38,945 bases of DNA from an uncultured Opitutia bacterium (GTDB taxonomy: Bacteria; Verrucomicrobiota; Verrucomicrobiia; Opitutales; Opitutaceae). Each line of letters starts with the position of its first letter. Positions within the stretch are counted from its first letter, which is position 1. The stretch lies in NCBI GenBank assembly GCA_903900845.1, contig CAIUOU010000071.1, forward strand, positions 1-38,945, in the 5' to 3' direction. The notes under the pieces were generated by a model. That model worked only from the letters and a program-made list of their open reading frames with translations, was not told where the DNA came from and searched no databases. Both the position numbers and the translations under genes were made by a program. Shown piece by piece: positions 27,732-36,633 of this stretch.

Positions 27732-30203
27732 TCAGACCGGGATGGTGGTTGGGACTTCAGTATCCCGCCGGGAAGGCGCGGGGAGTCCGGCGAGCGCGTT
27801 AGCTATCATCTGGCGATCAATGGGCTTCGTCAGGTAGTGGTCCATGCCTACGGTGAGGCAGCGGTCGCGGGTCGCGGGAAGGGTATCGCCCGTCACCCCG
27901 ATGATGAGCGCCGGCTCATAGTCCGGATCCCGCGCCCGGCGCTGGTTTTCGAGGGATCGGATGCGGCGGGTGGCCTCGAAACCGTCCATTTCCGGCATGT
28001 GGCAATCCATGAAAACCACGGGGAAGCTGCGCACATTGAAGAGCTCGACCGCCGCGCGGCCATTGACCGCCTCCTCGCATTCATGTCCGAGGCGCTCCAG
28101 GGTCGCGCGCATGATACCGAGGTTCACGAGATTATCGTCGACGATGAGCAGCGTGCGAACGCGCGGCGGGGGAGCGGGGCCGGTGGCGCCTTGAGTCCGC
28201 AGCAACTCATTGACGAGTTGGGATCGGCGCAGCGGCATTCTGAGCATCCCGTTGATGGAAAGCTGGGAAATCTGTTGGTCGGGCACGACGGAGCCGAGTT
28301 GGCTCATTAGCACGACGGGAAGCGTGGCGAGCTCGGCGGTAGCCCGGAGGGTGCGGACCAGCTCAAGGCCGGAGGTTCCCGGCAGGGTTTCCTCGATGAC
28401 GGCGGCGGAGAAAGGAGAATCCCCCTGTTGGGCCTCGCGGGCCAGGTGCTGCGCGGCGCAGCTGTCTCTGGCGGTGGTCACGGTCGCTCCGAGGTGAGTT
28501 AGCTCGTCGCGGATCGCTTCCAGGGCGACAGGGTGATTGGCGACAACCAGGATCTTTTTCCCGGAAAGTTTCCGCGGGGTTTCGCTGCCGGAATCCCCCG
28601 CGCCAAACCAGGCCGTGAACCGGAACGTCGATCCGCTACCCGGAGTGCTCTCAAGGCTGATCTCGCCCTGCATCGCCTCCACCAGCTGCCGGCAGATTGC
28701 GAGGCCCAGTCCGGTGCCCCCGTAGCGGCGCGTTGTCGACTGGTTGGCCTGGGTGAAAGGCCGGAAAAGACGGGTCTTTTCCTCGGGAGCGATGCCGATG
28801 CCGGTGTCCTGCACCTCGAATTGCAGTTTCACCCTTCCGGGCGACGCGCCAGCGGGCCGGACGCACACCACCACATGTCCGCTCGCGGTGAACTTAATCG
28901 CGTTGCTAACCAGGTTGGTGAGGACCTGCCCGAGGCGGGCGGAGTCGCCGAGCACCACCTCGGGCACGCCGGGATCGATCCGGTGGATGAGTTCGAGGTT
29001 TTTCCCGAGCGCGGCCATCGCGAGCGAGTTGAGGCAGCCCTCAACGGCTTCGCGCGGTGAAACCGGTGAGCTCTGGAGGCTGAGCTTGCCCGATTCCATC
29101 TGCGCGAAGTCGAGGACGTCGTTCATCATCCGCAGAAGGGAGTCGGAGCATTGGCGAACGGTGGTCGCCATCTCCTGCTGCTGCCGCGTGAGTTGGGAGG
29201 AGATCAGCAGATCGGTCATACCCATGATGCCGTTCATCGGCGTGCGGATCTCATGGCTCATCGAGGCGAGAAAGCGTGACTTCGCGAGGTTCGCTTCCTC
29301 AGCGGCGGCGGCGTGCCGCTCGATCTGGCGCAAATAGTAGCGCTGCCAGAGAAAGCTCACCAGCACGCCCGCCATTATCAGCAGAGCCGGGAGCCAGTAG
29401 GGCTTGAGGTCCGTGAAAGTGATCCGCTGCGGCTCCACGGGCCCGATCCAGCGGGCATAGAGCTCATTGTAGGAGCCATCGTGCAGGGAGCGCGCTACGC
29501 CCTCGTTCAGGATGGAGAGCAGGCGGCTATCCCCCTTCCGGACGGCGAAGTAAAAGTTAACCTGCAGATCCTCCAGGAATCTCATCTCCAGATCGGCCGC
29601 GTTCTCCAGCCCGGTGCGCGCCAGGCTGTTGGAAATGGCGACGTCGCATTCTCCCGAGCGGAGGGAGTTCAGGAAGTCCCCGAATCGATTGTAAGCCGTG
29701 ATGGTTGTACCGGGCGGGTTTGTTTTGCGGAGATACGTCAGGGAATTGCTGCCTTCCATCGCGGCGATACGCTTACCCCTCAGCTCCGCCATCCGCTTGA
29801 TCGGCGCTTTTCCCGCCGGGGTAAAAGCCACGGCGTGCACGGTCACCAACTTGATCGAATAATCCATGATCTCGTGGTCACTGGCATCGTCCGGGCTGAC
29901 GCCGCACAGGGCGTCGATCCGGCCCGCTTGGAAATCCTTGAGATGCTGGTTCCACCACCCGAGCACCGGTTCCAGTCTGACTCCGGATTTACTTCCGATT
30001 TCCGCGAGCATCTCCGCCGCGAATCCGATCGGGCGATCGCCCGCACCCACTTGGGAGAAGGGCGCGGAATTGCGGTGCACCGCGATACGGTAAGAAGCGG
30101 GCGGGGTGGCGCTGGAGTCCGGAGCTGCGGGCTCCGCGACCGTTGCCCGCGCAGGACTGGCGACGATCAGCAACAAAGCTAGGCTGAGGCTGCGGGGTGG
30201 CAC
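27732..30203 (-). CDS. Hybrid histidine kinase with periplasmic solute-binding sensor
   Basis: An 823-residue membrane sensor kinase. GTG 30203 starts a good signal peptide ([20 protein letters not shown]); a TTG at 30242 is the frame limit. Residues ~35-260 form a periplasmic SBP_bac_3-type sensor. One transmembrane helix ([16 protein letters not shown], ~270-286) precedes HisKA with [13 protein letters not shown] (phosphoacceptor His317) and an HATPase_c domain with NAIKF, DTGIGI and GTGLGL. A first receiver-like domain (~560-690) is degenerate: ILVVANH replaces the acidic pair and Glu604 sits at the phospho-Asp position. The second receiver is intact, with LLIVDDN, phospho-Asp733 in [11 protein letters not shown] and TKP. 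No response-regulator gene adjoins. Confidence 0.95.
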   Translation of the reverse strand: MPPRSLSLALLLIVASPARATVAEPAAPDSSATPPASYRIAVHRNSAPFSQVGAGDRPIGFAAEMLAEIGSKSGVRLEPVLGWWNQHLKDFQAGRIDALCGVSPDDASDHEIMDYSIKLVTVHAVAFTPAGKAPIKRMAELRGKRIAAMEGSNSLTYLRKTNPPGTTITAYNRFGDFLNSLRSGECDVAISNSLARTGLENAADLEMRFLEDLQVNFYFAVRKGDSRLLSILNEGVARSLHDGSYNELYARWIGPVEPQRITFTDLKPYWLPALLIMAGVLVSFLWQRYYLRQIERHAAAAEEANLAKSRFLASMSHEIRTPMNGIMGMTDLLISSQLTRQQQEMATTVRQCSDSLLRMMNDVLDFAQMESGKLSLQSSPVSPREAVEGCLNSLAMAALGKNLELIHRIDPGVPEVVLGDSARLGQVLTNLVSNAIKFTASGHVVVCVRPAGASPGRVKLQFEVQDTGIGIAPEEKTRLFRPFTQANQSTTRRYGGTGLGLAICRQLVEAMQGEISLESTPGSGSTFRFTAWFGAGDSGSETPRKLSGKKILVVANHPVALEAIRDELTHLGATVTTARDSCAAQHLAREAQQGDSPFSAAVIEETLPGTSGLELVRTLRATAELATLPVVLMSQLGSVVPDQQISQLSINGMLRMPLRRSQLVNELLRTQGATGPAPPPRVRTLLIVDDNLVNLGIMRATLERLGHECEEAVNGRAAVELFNVRSFPVVFMDCHMPEMDGFEATRRIRSLENQRRARDPDYEPALIIGVTGDTLPATRDRCLTVGMDHYLTKPIDRQMIANALAGLPAPSRRDTEVPTTIPV

Positions 30204-30335
30204 GCCCTGATTGGCGCGTCGGGCTGAATGCTTCCCAAGCAAAAAAGACAGGAGAGCGGGTAGGGTTTATCACTCAGTCCGCCTGGGCTGTTTCTCGGCG
30301 GAGGGCCTTCGGGTTGCTTCGCGGAGATGGTCAAC

Positions 30336-30370
30336 AAAAACCCCGCCTCACCGTTGCCGGCGAGGCGGGG
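30336..30370 (-). terminator. Intrinsic terminator after tRNA-Phe
   Basis: A 9-bp perfect GC stem (CCCCGCCTC at 30341-30349 pairing with 30362-30370) encloses a 12-base loop and, read on the minus strand, is followed by five T (30340-30336). It begins 7 bp past the CCA end of the tRNA-Phe gene. Orientation and distance fit a Rho-independent terminator for that tRNA. Confidence 0.9.
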
Positions 30371-30377
30371 TCCAAAG

Positions 30378-30453
<76 letters not shown>

Positions 30454-30468
30454 ACTGGAGGAGCGGGG

Positions 30469-30497
30469 AACAAAGGCGCGCGCTTACGGTGCGTCAA
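30469..30497 (-). promoter_or_regulatory. Sigma-70-like promoter for tRNA-Phe
   Basis: On the minus strand, TTGACG (30497-30492) is followed by a 17-base spacer and TTTGTT (30474-30469), with the tRNA 5' end 15 bases further downstream at 30453. The -35 box is a five-of-six match and the -10 box is weak. Spacing and location support a promoter for the tRNA. Confidence 0.55.
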
Positions 30498-30632
30498 CGG
30501 GAATCTCCGGGGGGTTTCGCGGAGGTTTTTCGCCGCTTCGCGGGCGCGAGATGCGCGGAACGGACGCAACCGGGATGCCGCCAAATTACCACTTGCGGCC
30601 GCCTCCGGCGTGGGGCCAATTGATTCTCGTCC

Positions 30633-31007
30633 ATGACGTCCGCCGACTACCTGCCTTTCCTCATTCAAGCCGTGCTCGCCGCGCTCATCACCGGCGGTGT
30701 GATCGGCGCCAGCCACCTCCTCGGGCAGCGGTTCCGGCCCAACAAGATCAAGGACAGCGCCTACGAGTGCGGGATGGCGGGCGAGGGTTTGGTGCACACG
30801 CGTTTCTCGGTGAAGTTCTGGCTCACCGCGTTGCTCTTCATGCTGTTCGACCTCGAGGTGGTGATCCTGATCCCCTGGACTTTCGTCTACCGCGAGTTCC
30901 TAGCCGGCGGGATCCCGATCCTCGGGCCGGTTCTCTTCTTTATCGGAGTTCTCGTCCTCGGACTCGTCTACGAAGTGAGGAAGGGCGCGCTCAAGTGGGA
31001 GCGCTGA
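30633..31007 (+). CDS. nuoA: NADH-quinone oxidoreductase subunit A
   Basis: A 124-residue inner-membrane subunit of complex I (NuoA/ND3), part of the proton-pumping arm. Three hydrophobic helices (~8-28, ~62-82, ~92-112) surround the characteristic loop YECGMAGEG, carrying the conserved ECG, and the acidic FDLEVVILIPW segment in helix 2. ATG 30633 gives the usual size. No nuoB or other complex I gene follows: the next gene, 29 bp on, is a diadenylate cyclase fusion, so nuoA is separated from the rest of the complex. Confidence 0.95.
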   Translation: MTSADYLPFLIQAVLAALITGGVIGASHLLGQRFRPNKIKDSAYECGMAGEGLVHTRFSVKFWLTALLFMLFDLEVVILIPWTFVYREFLAGGIPILGPVLFFIGVLVLGLVYEVRKGALKWER

Positions 31008-31036
31008 GCTCCCGCCGCCGGAGCGCCTGACGCATC

Positions 31037-32383
31037 ATGCGGCTGGAAAAGATCATCTCCCGCGGGCGCATCGTCGACCTCCGCAGCCTCGACCTCGAGG
31101 GTGCGCTGCAGGAGCTGCTCGCGGTCTGCGTCGACAAGTTCCCGGACCTGAAGCCCGATGCGCTCCTGCGCGGCCTGCTGGCGCGCGAGAGCACGATGAC
31201 CACCTACCTCGGTTTCGGCGTCGCGCTGCCCCACGTCCGGGTGAAGATGGCCCGCCGCTACGTGCTCGCGATCGGCCGCAGTCGCGTCGGCATCCGGCAC
31301 GACGGCGCTCTGGCCGACGAGCGCGTGCACCTGATCGTGATGCTTATCGCGGGCGAGCGCGCCCGTGACTACCTCCAGGTGCTGGCGTCTATCGCGCGGC
31401 AGGTGAAGGACAAGGACCTGGTTGAAAACCTGGTCAACGCCCCCGATCTCGACGCGCTGCATGAGCGGCTGGTGGGCGGCTTTGGCGGCCTGCGGGCGAT
31501 CGAGGCGCAGCAGAACCGGATCAACCGGCTGATGTTCCGGGAGGCCGAGCGGGTTGCCAAAGGAGCGGGCTGCGTGGCGCTCGTGGTCTTCGGGGACACT
31601 TTCATCGGGGGGCTCCAGCCGGGCGTCCTTCGTTCCAGCCTAAAGACGATCCTCGTCACGCGCAACGCGCTCGAGCTGGGCGACGACGGCGAGGCTCGTT
31701 TCCACGAGACGATCCAGGTGCGCTCCTTCTCGCGCCAGCGGCTGGCGCAGCTGCGGAGCGCGATGCTCGTCGCGCTCACCCGCGGCGTCGTGAAGTTCAC
31801 CGACCGCATCTGCTGCGTCGGCGGCATCACCGGAAGCAACCAGTTCGACACCCTGGTCGTCGTCGACATCGAGCGTGAGTTCCAGACGCTGCTCACCGGC
31901 TCGACCGCGGACCTGCTGCCGCCCGACGTGAAACCGGAGGTGCTGGAGCGCGTCATCGCCGTCGCCACCGAGCTGGCGGTCGAGGGTCGCGAGGGACGTC
32001 CGGTGGGTTGCCTCTTCGTCGTGGGGGACAATGAGCGCGTCGCGTCGATGTCGAAGCCGCTCGTGCTGAATCCGTTTTACGGTTACAAGGAGGAGGACCG
32101 CAACATCCTCAACCCCTTCATGGACGAGACGGTGAAGGAGTTCTCATCGATCGACGGCGCCTTCCTCATCCGGGGTGACGGCGTGGTCGAGTCCGCGGGC
32201 AGTCTCATCCAGGCGATGGACACCACCCATGCCCTGCCGGGCGGGCTCGGGGCGCGGCATGCGGCGGGGGCGGCCATCAGCGTCGCGGCCAATTGCATCT
32301 CCATCGTCGTGAGCTCGAGCACCGGCCAGGTCACGCTCTTCCGGCGCGGAGTGATGCTGCCGCTGACGGAGAAGCGCCGCTGA
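31037..32383 (+). CDS. Diadenylate cyclase fused to a PTS EIIA-like domain
   Basis: A 448-residue protein. Residues ~1-150 resemble a fructose/nitrogen-type PTS EIIA domain with the phosphorylatable His66 in GVALPHVRV. Residues ~155-330 are a middle region I cannot name (ALVVFGDTFIGGL; TILVTRN). The C-terminal DAC (DisA_N) domain would make c-di-AMP from two ATP: DGA at Asp373 in SIDGAFLIRGDG, and GARHAAGAAIS (Arg407-His408) at the usual RHR position, with Ala409 replacing the second Arg. There are no membrane helices and no DisA DNA-binding part, so it is a soluble cyclase, possibly controlled by phosphorylation of the EIIA-like histidine. It follows nuoA by 29 bp. Confidence 0.88.
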   Translation: MRLEKIISRGRIVDLRSLDLEGALQELLAVCVDKFPDLKPDALLRGLLARESTMTTYLGFGVALPHVRVKMARRYVLAIGRSRVGIRHDGALADERVHLIVMLIAGERARDYLQVLASIARQVKDKDLVENLVNAPDLDALHERLVGGFGGLRAIEAQQNRINRLMFREAERVAKGAGCVALVVFGDTFIGGLQPGVLRSSLKTILVTRNALELGDDGEARFHETIQVRSFSRQRLAQLRSAMLVALTRGVVKFTDRICCVGGITGSNQFDTLVVVDIEREFQTLLTGSTADLLPPDVKPEVLERVIAVATELAVEGREGRPVGCLFVVGDNERVASMSKPLVLNPFYGYKEEDRNILNPFMDETVKEFSSIDGAFLIRGDGVVESAGSLIQAMDTTHALPGGLGARHAAGAAISVAANCISIVVSSSTGQVTLFRRGVMLPLTEKRR

Positions 32384-32461
32384 GCCGACGCCCGGTTCCG
32401 CCGGGTCCGCGCCGGGTTTTCGCGGCTTGCCAGCGCCGTAGGCGCGGCGTCCAGTCGGCGC

Positions 32462-32959
32462 ATGGCCATCCTCGGATCCTTGGAAACCGTGCGGGCGCAG
32501 AGCCCGCGCAGCGCGGCGTTCGCCGCGGCCTTCGCCTACGTACAGGACGTCCTGCGCGAGGGTTCGGCCGCGCACGCGCGGCTCCTCGCCGTGGAACCCG
32601 GGAAATCCGCGCGGGTGGAGCTGGGTGACGGGGTCTTCGCGGTGGAGCAGTCGTATCACACCAAGCCCCGCGCGGAGGGTTTCTTTGAGTCGCATCGCCG
32701 CCATATCGACGTGCAGGTGGTCGTGACCGGCGGCGAGGCGATCGAGGTGATCGACGCCGCGCGGAGCGCGGTCCAGGTGCCCTACGACGCTGAGCGCGAC
32801 TTCACCCATCACGCCGACGCCGCCGGCGCCACGCTCGCGCGGTTGGAGGCGGGCGACGTCGCCGTGTTTTTCCCCACCGATGTGCACATGCCGGGTCTCC
32901 GGTCAGGGGCCGCGCCGGTGCTGGTGAGAAAAACCGTGGTGAAGGTGCCGGTCGCCTGA
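32462..32959 (+). CDS. YhcH/YjgK/YiaL family protein
   Basis: A 165-residue cytoplasmic protein of the DUF386 family (beta-sandwich, cupin-like metal site). Family hallmarks are FFESHRRHIDVQVVVTGGE, with the metal-binding His/Glu cluster, FFPTDVHMPGL, and the C-terminal VRKTVVKV. Members act on sugars; some are linked to sialic acid or other sugar-anomer metabolism, but many are uncharacterised. It lies 78 bp after the cyclase and 21 bp before rlmJ. Confidence 0.9.
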   Translation: MAILGSLETVRAQSPRSAAFAAAFAYVQDVLREGSAAHARLLAVEPGKSARVELGDGVFAVEQSYHTKPRAEGFFESHRRHIDVQVVVTGGEAIEVIDAARSAVQVPYDAERDFTHHADAAGATLARLEAGDVAVFFPTDVHMPGLRSGAAPVLVRKTVVKVPVA

Positions 32960-32980
32960 GTCGGCCGCCCGCGAGGCAGG

Positions 32981-33850
32981 ATGAATTACCGCCACCAATT
33001 TCACGCCGGCAATTTCGCCGACGTGATGAAGCACGCGCTGCTGGTCGAGCTTGTGCGCCTCCTGCAGCGCAAGGACAGGGGGTTCGTGTTCGTGGACACC
33101 CATGCCGGCCGCGGTCGATACGACCTCGCGACGGCCGCCGCGGGGGATTCGCTCGCGCGTCAGCCCGAATGGCCGGAAGGGGTGGGGCGCCTCTGGGACG
33201 ATCCGGGCCTGCCCGGAGCCCTCGCGACCTACATTGCACTCGCCCGCGAGCACGATCGTTCCGGCGGCAATCTCGCGGTCGGTCCACGTTTCTACCCCGG
33301 ATCTCCGCTGCTGGCGGCCGCTCTCGCCCGGTCGGCCGACCGGCTCGTGCTCTGTGAACTGAATCCGATGGAGTGCGACGCGCTGCGCGGGATCATGGCC
33401 GCGACGCGCCGATGCGAGGTCCGTTGCGTCGACGGCTACCTCGAGCTCGCGGCTTTGCTGCCGCCGTTGGAGCGCCGGGCCTTGGTGCTGATAGACCCGC
33501 CCTACGAGGCGCAGGATGAGTTCGCCCGCGCGCTCGCCTCCTTGCGCGAGGGCCTGCGGCGTCTGGCCGGCGGAGTCTTCGCGCTTTGGTATCCGCTCAC
33601 TGGCAGGGCGCGGGCGGAGGATCTTTTGAGCGCGCTTGCAGGATTCGCGCCGACTCCGGTGCTTTCGGTCGAGCTGACCATCGCGGCGGTTTCCGGCGGC
33701 CCGCGCCTCAGCGGCTGCGGTCTGGCGGTGGTCAATCCGCCCTGGCAGTTCGACGAAACCGCGCGCGAGATCGTGGGCTTTCTCGCCCGGCGCTTGGCGC
33801 AGGGACCCGGTGGTGGCTTCCGCGTGGACTGGGTGGTGCCCGCCGTCTGA
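32981..33850 (+). CDS. rlmJ: 23S rRNA (adenine-2030-N6)-methyltransferase RlmJ
   Basis: A 289-residue SAM-dependent methyltransferase that methylates A2030 (E. coli numbering) of 23S rRNA. The N-terminus MNYRHQFHAGNFADVMKH is the strongest RlmJ signature. FVDTHAGRGRYDL is the SAM-binding motif I, LVLIDPPYE is the catalytic (D/N)PPY motif, and GCGLAVVNPPW lies near the end. Length (about 280) and start agree with the family. It follows the YhcH-family gene after 21 bp and is probably read through with it. Confidence 0.96.
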   Translation: MNYRHQFHAGNFADVMKHALLVELVRLLQRKDRGFVFVDTHAGRGRYDLATAAAGDSLARQPEWPEGVGRLWDDPGLPGALATYIALAREHDRSGGNLAVGPRFYPGSPLLAAALARSADRLVLCELNPMECDALRGIMAATRRCEVRCVDGYLELAALLPPLERRALVLIDPPYEAQDEFARALASLREGLRRLAGGVFALWYPLTGRARAEDLLSALAGFAPTPVLSVELTIAAVSGGPRLSGCGLAVVNPPWQFDETAREIVGFLARRLAQGPGGGFRVDWVVPAV

Positions 33851-34296
33851 GCGCGACGGCGTGCCTCAATCCCCGTACTGCAACCGCGGACCGGGGCGCG
33901 ACCGACCGAGGGCCCCGCGGCCCGGAGCGGGAGGATCCATCAGGAGCGGCGGCCGGAAACGTCCGCCGCCGGAGGAGGAGAGCGGCACCGCTTTCGCCAA
34001 GGACAGCGTTCCGGTCGCGGGAACGGGGCTCCGTTGGGTGTTGGTCCGGGAATAAATGAGTTTGCGGAAGAGACTTTTCATGGCGGAACGAACTTCGGGT
34101 GGGAGGTGCCACTCAGTGACCCGCGCTGCCTGAAAATGTGCCCTTGCCCAGCACGCGGCGCCCGCTCAAGTTCCGAAAGTCAGCGTTTCTACCCCTTGAA
34201 ATCTTCCGCTGTCCACCGCCTTCCCCGGACGTTCTGACGCCCCGGTTCGCGCCCCCACTTGTCCGTCCCTCAACTCAAACCAGACAAAATCCCCGT
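33851..34296. other. Gene-free interval before the MFS transporter
   Basis: A 446-bp stretch between rlmJ and the transporter. Short frames exist on both strands (for example a 71-codon minus frame from ATG 34081), but they are Pro/Arg/Gly-rich with no ribosome-binding site and look like noise. The last ~100 bp become less GC-rich and probably hold the transporter promoter; I could not pick a convincing -35/-10 pair. No RNA gene or repeat was seen. Confidence 0.5.
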
Positions 34297-35847
34297 ATGA
34301 CGAGTAATCCAGCAATCAGCAACCAAGGCACCGTCCCGAACGCCAGCCGGCTTCTGTGGGCGGGCTTCATGGCCATCCTAGCCGCCGGCGTGGGCTTCGC
34401 GCTCCGCGGCGGTATTTTCGGCGCGTGGGCGTCGGAGTATGGCTTCACTGCCACCCAGCTCGGCGCCATCGGTGGCGCGGGCTTCACCGGTTTCTGCTTC
34501 GGCATCATCATCGGCGGCGTGATCGTCGACAAGCTGGGCTACGGCAAGCTGGTCGCCCTTGCGCTCCTCGGTCACGTGCTCTCCGCGGTCGTCACCTTCA
34601 TGGCGACCAAGCAGAACGCGTACGACTTCCTCTACTGGGGCATGTTCATCTTCGCCTATGCGAACGGCACCCTGGAGGCGGTGGCGAACCCGCTCGTCGC
34701 CACGGTCTACCCGCAGAACCGCACGCATTACCTGAACATCCTCCACGCTTCGTGGCCGCTCGGAATGGTCGTGGGCGCGGTCGCCTCCTACCTGCTCGGC
34801 AACGTCATGGGCCTCGGCTGGAAGGGCCAGCTGGCGTTCTACCTCGTCCCGACTGCCGCCTACGCGATCATGTTCATGGGCCAGTCTTTCCCGAAGTCCG
34901 AGGCCGCCGCCAAGGGCGCCAGCTTCGCCGACATGTTCAAGGATGTAGGCCTGCTCGGCGCGGCCGTCGTCTGCTACCTGCTCGCCCTCTTCTTCGGCGG
35001 CGCCGCGATGGGCTTCACCATTGGCGGCGTGCTGCTGATCGCGGTCGGCGTGCTCACCCGCTTCTCCTTCGGGTCGTTCCTGCTGTTCGTGCTCTTCATT
35101 ACCCACGCGCTCGTCGGCGCGGTCGAGCTTGGCACCGACGGCTGGATCGAGGCCATCACCGGCAACCTCTTCACGCCGGAGCAGGGCAAGATCCTCTTCG
35201 TCTGGACCTCCGCCATCATGTTCGGCCTGCGGTTCTGCGCGAACTTCATCGAGACCAAGCTCGGGCTCTCGCCGGTCGGTTTGTTGCTGACCTCCGCGAT
35301 CCTGGCGGTCGTCGGCCTGCAGATGGCCTCGGGGATGAACTCCTTCGTCATCGCGCTGGTCGCCCTCGGCCTCTACGCGGTCGGCAAGACGTTCTTCTGG
35401 CCCACGATGCTCGCGGTGGTTGGCGATCGCTACCCGCGCTCCGGCGCCGTCGCCATGTCCATCATGGGCGGCATCGGCATGCTCTCCGCCGGCCTGATCG
35501 GCGGCCCCGGCCTTGGTTACGCCAAAGACCGCTTCACCGCGGAAAACCTGAAGTCCACCAACGCCGCGGTCTATGACGCCAACAAGGCCGCTGCCCCGTC
35601 CAAGTTCCTGTTCCTCGCCCCGGTCACCGCGGTTGACGGCAGCAAGCTCGAGGCCGCCAAGAAGGCTGGCGACAAGGGCACGCCCGAGCAGAAAGCCATC
35701 GTAGCCGCCAACCAGCTGGGTGACCGCGCTACCCTCAAGATCGACTCCTACATCCCGCTCACCATGGCCGCGATCTACCTTGCGATGCTGCTCTACTTCA
35801 AGGGCATCGGCGGGTACCGCGCCGTGAAGCTCGAGGAGCAGACCTGA
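34297..35847 (+). CDS. MFS transporter
   Basis: A 516-residue inner-membrane transporter of the major facilitator superfamily with 12 predicted helices. ATG 34297 ([11 protein letters not shown]) is chosen over an upstream frame extension. Helices 1-6 begin at ~17, with the loop 2-3 equivalent [13 protein letters not shown], and the C-terminal half ends at ~510. Between the last two helices is a hydrophilic insert of about 72 residues (~409-481), Lys/Ala/Asp-rich. Substrate is unknown; sugar or sugar-acid uptake is common for such carriers in this type of genome. It is followed by a strong terminator at 35865-35901. Confidence 0.9.
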   Translation: MTSNPAISNQGTVPNASRLLWAGFMAILAAGVGFALRGGIFGAWASEYGFTATQLGAIGGAGFTGFCFGIIIGGVIVDKLGYGKLVALALLGHVLSAVVTFMATKQNAYDFLYWGMFIFAYANGTLEAVANPLVATVYPQNRTHYLNILHASWPLGMVVGAVASYLLGNVMGLGWKGQLAFYLVPTAAYAIMFMGQSFPKSEAAAKGASFADMFKDVGLLGAAVVCYLLALFFGGAAMGFTIGGVLLIAVGVLTRFSFGSFLLFVLFITHALVGAVELGTDGWIEAITGNLFTPEQGKILFVWTSAIMFGLRFCANFIETKLGLSPVGLLLTSAILAVVGLQMASGMNSFVIALVALGLYAVGKTFFWPTMLAVVGDRYPRSGAVAMSIMGGIGMLSAGLIGGPGLGYAKDRFTAENLKSTNAAVYDANKAAAPSKFLFLAPVTAVDGSKLEAAKKAGDKGTPEQKAIVAANQLGDRATLKIDSYIPLTMAAIYLAMLLYFKGIGGYRAVKLEEQT

Positions 35848-35864
35848 TCACGGTCCGCTCCAGC

Positions 35865-35901
35865 AAAAAGGCCGCGCCCTCCTGGGCGCGGCCTTTTTTT
35901 T
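35865..35901. terminator. Strong bidirectional intrinsic terminator
   Basis: A 10-bp perfect GC stem, GGCCGCGCCC (35870-35879) pairing with GGGCGCGGCC (35884-35893), with loop TCCT. Eight T follow on the plus strand (35894-35901) and five A precede it (35865-35869), so it can act both ways. It serves the MFS gene (plus) and the leftward hsp20 gene that ends at 35923. Confidence 0.95.
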
Positions 35902-35922
35902 GCCCGAACGGCGATTTAAACC

Positions 35923-36306
35923 TCAGGCCACCCGGGCCAGCGCGGCGCGCGCCCGCTTCGGCAGATTCACAGTCAGCACGCCGCGGGTGATCTCGGCCGC
36001 CATCGCCCCGAAATCAAAACTGTTCCCCAGACGCAGGCGCAGGAGATAGTCCCGCTGTACGCCCTCCAGATTCAGGGCCTCGAAGTTCACCCGCACCGGA
36101 TGCGGTTTGCGCGCGGTCACGGTGAGATCCGAGCCATTGCCCTCGATGTCGACCCCGGAGGCCTCCACCCCGGGCACGTAGACGGTCAGCCGCAGGCCGT
36201 GGTCCGTCTCGCGGCATTCATAGACGGGTTCCCGGAACGAGGCGACCCGGGCCGCGGAAACGGGGGCGGTGGACGGGTTCCTGGTGCTGAGCAGCGTGCT
36301 TTTCAT
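35923..36306 (-). CDS. Hsp20/alpha-crystallin family small heat-shock protein
   Basis: A 127-residue ATP-independent holdase chaperone that binds unfolding proteins. Residues ~28-120 form the alpha-crystallin domain, with YVPGVEASGVDIEGNGSDL and the closing GVLTVNLPKR (the conserved G-x-L-x-V-x-L-P-K motif). The N-terminal arm is short, and there is almost no C-terminal extension, so the usual I-x-I/V oligomerisation motif is absent. It starts at ATG 36306 next to a leader with complementary segments that could regulate translation. Confidence 0.92.
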   Translation of the reverse strand: MKSTLLSTRNPSTAPVSAARVASFREPVYECRETDHGLRLTVYVPGVEASGVDIEGNGSDLTVTARKPHPVRVNFEALNLEGVQRDYLLRLRLGNSFDFGAMAAEITRGVLTVNLPKRARAALARVA

Positions 36307-36381
36307 GGGGAGGAGGGATGCGGAAACGTCTCCTCACGGGGTCTGGGGACCGCCGGGCTTCAGAGAGCTGAACGTTTCCGC
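36307..36381 (-). promoter_or_regulatory. hsp20 leader with alternative base-pairing elements
   Basis: On the minus strand, GAGGAG (36335-36330), the only SD-like segment near the start, is complementary to CTCCTC (36315-36310) just before the ATG at 36306. A longer 10-bp inverted repeat, GCGGAAACGT (36320-36329) with ACGTTTCCGC (36372-36381), overlaps the loop of that hairpin, so the two pairings may compete. A thermosensor-like role is an inference. The rest of the 327-bp interval up to 36633 contains no gene. Confidence 0.35.
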
Positions 36382-36633
36382 TGAGGCGGAGGTTCAGTTC
36401 TGGTGGCCCGAGCCGGCTTTTTGGTTCCAGACGGAAACAACGGCCGGCCGCGGCGCACCCGGGCGCTGCCAGGCCTGCATGAAGCAGGCGCCGGAGCGGC
36501 GGATCGGGTGCTGTTGGCGGACGGACATCGTGAAGCGGGCGGTCACGTTGCTTCCTGCAGACGGCGTGCCAAGTAAAAACTTGTCCGCAGCGCGGGGATT
36601 GCGCCGGTTAATCGCCCGCCCCACCGTCGCGGC

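Noticed and set aside
33866-34081. 71-codon minus frame starting at ATG 34081
   Set aside because: No ribosome-binding site, Pro/Gly/Arg-rich tail and no recognisable fold; more likely chance, though a small protein cannot be excluded.
36311-36370. Short plus-strand leader peptide after AGGAGG at 36311-36316
   Set aside because: The SD is only about 1-3 bases from the ATG and the frame is 16 codons with no downstream attenuator logic.
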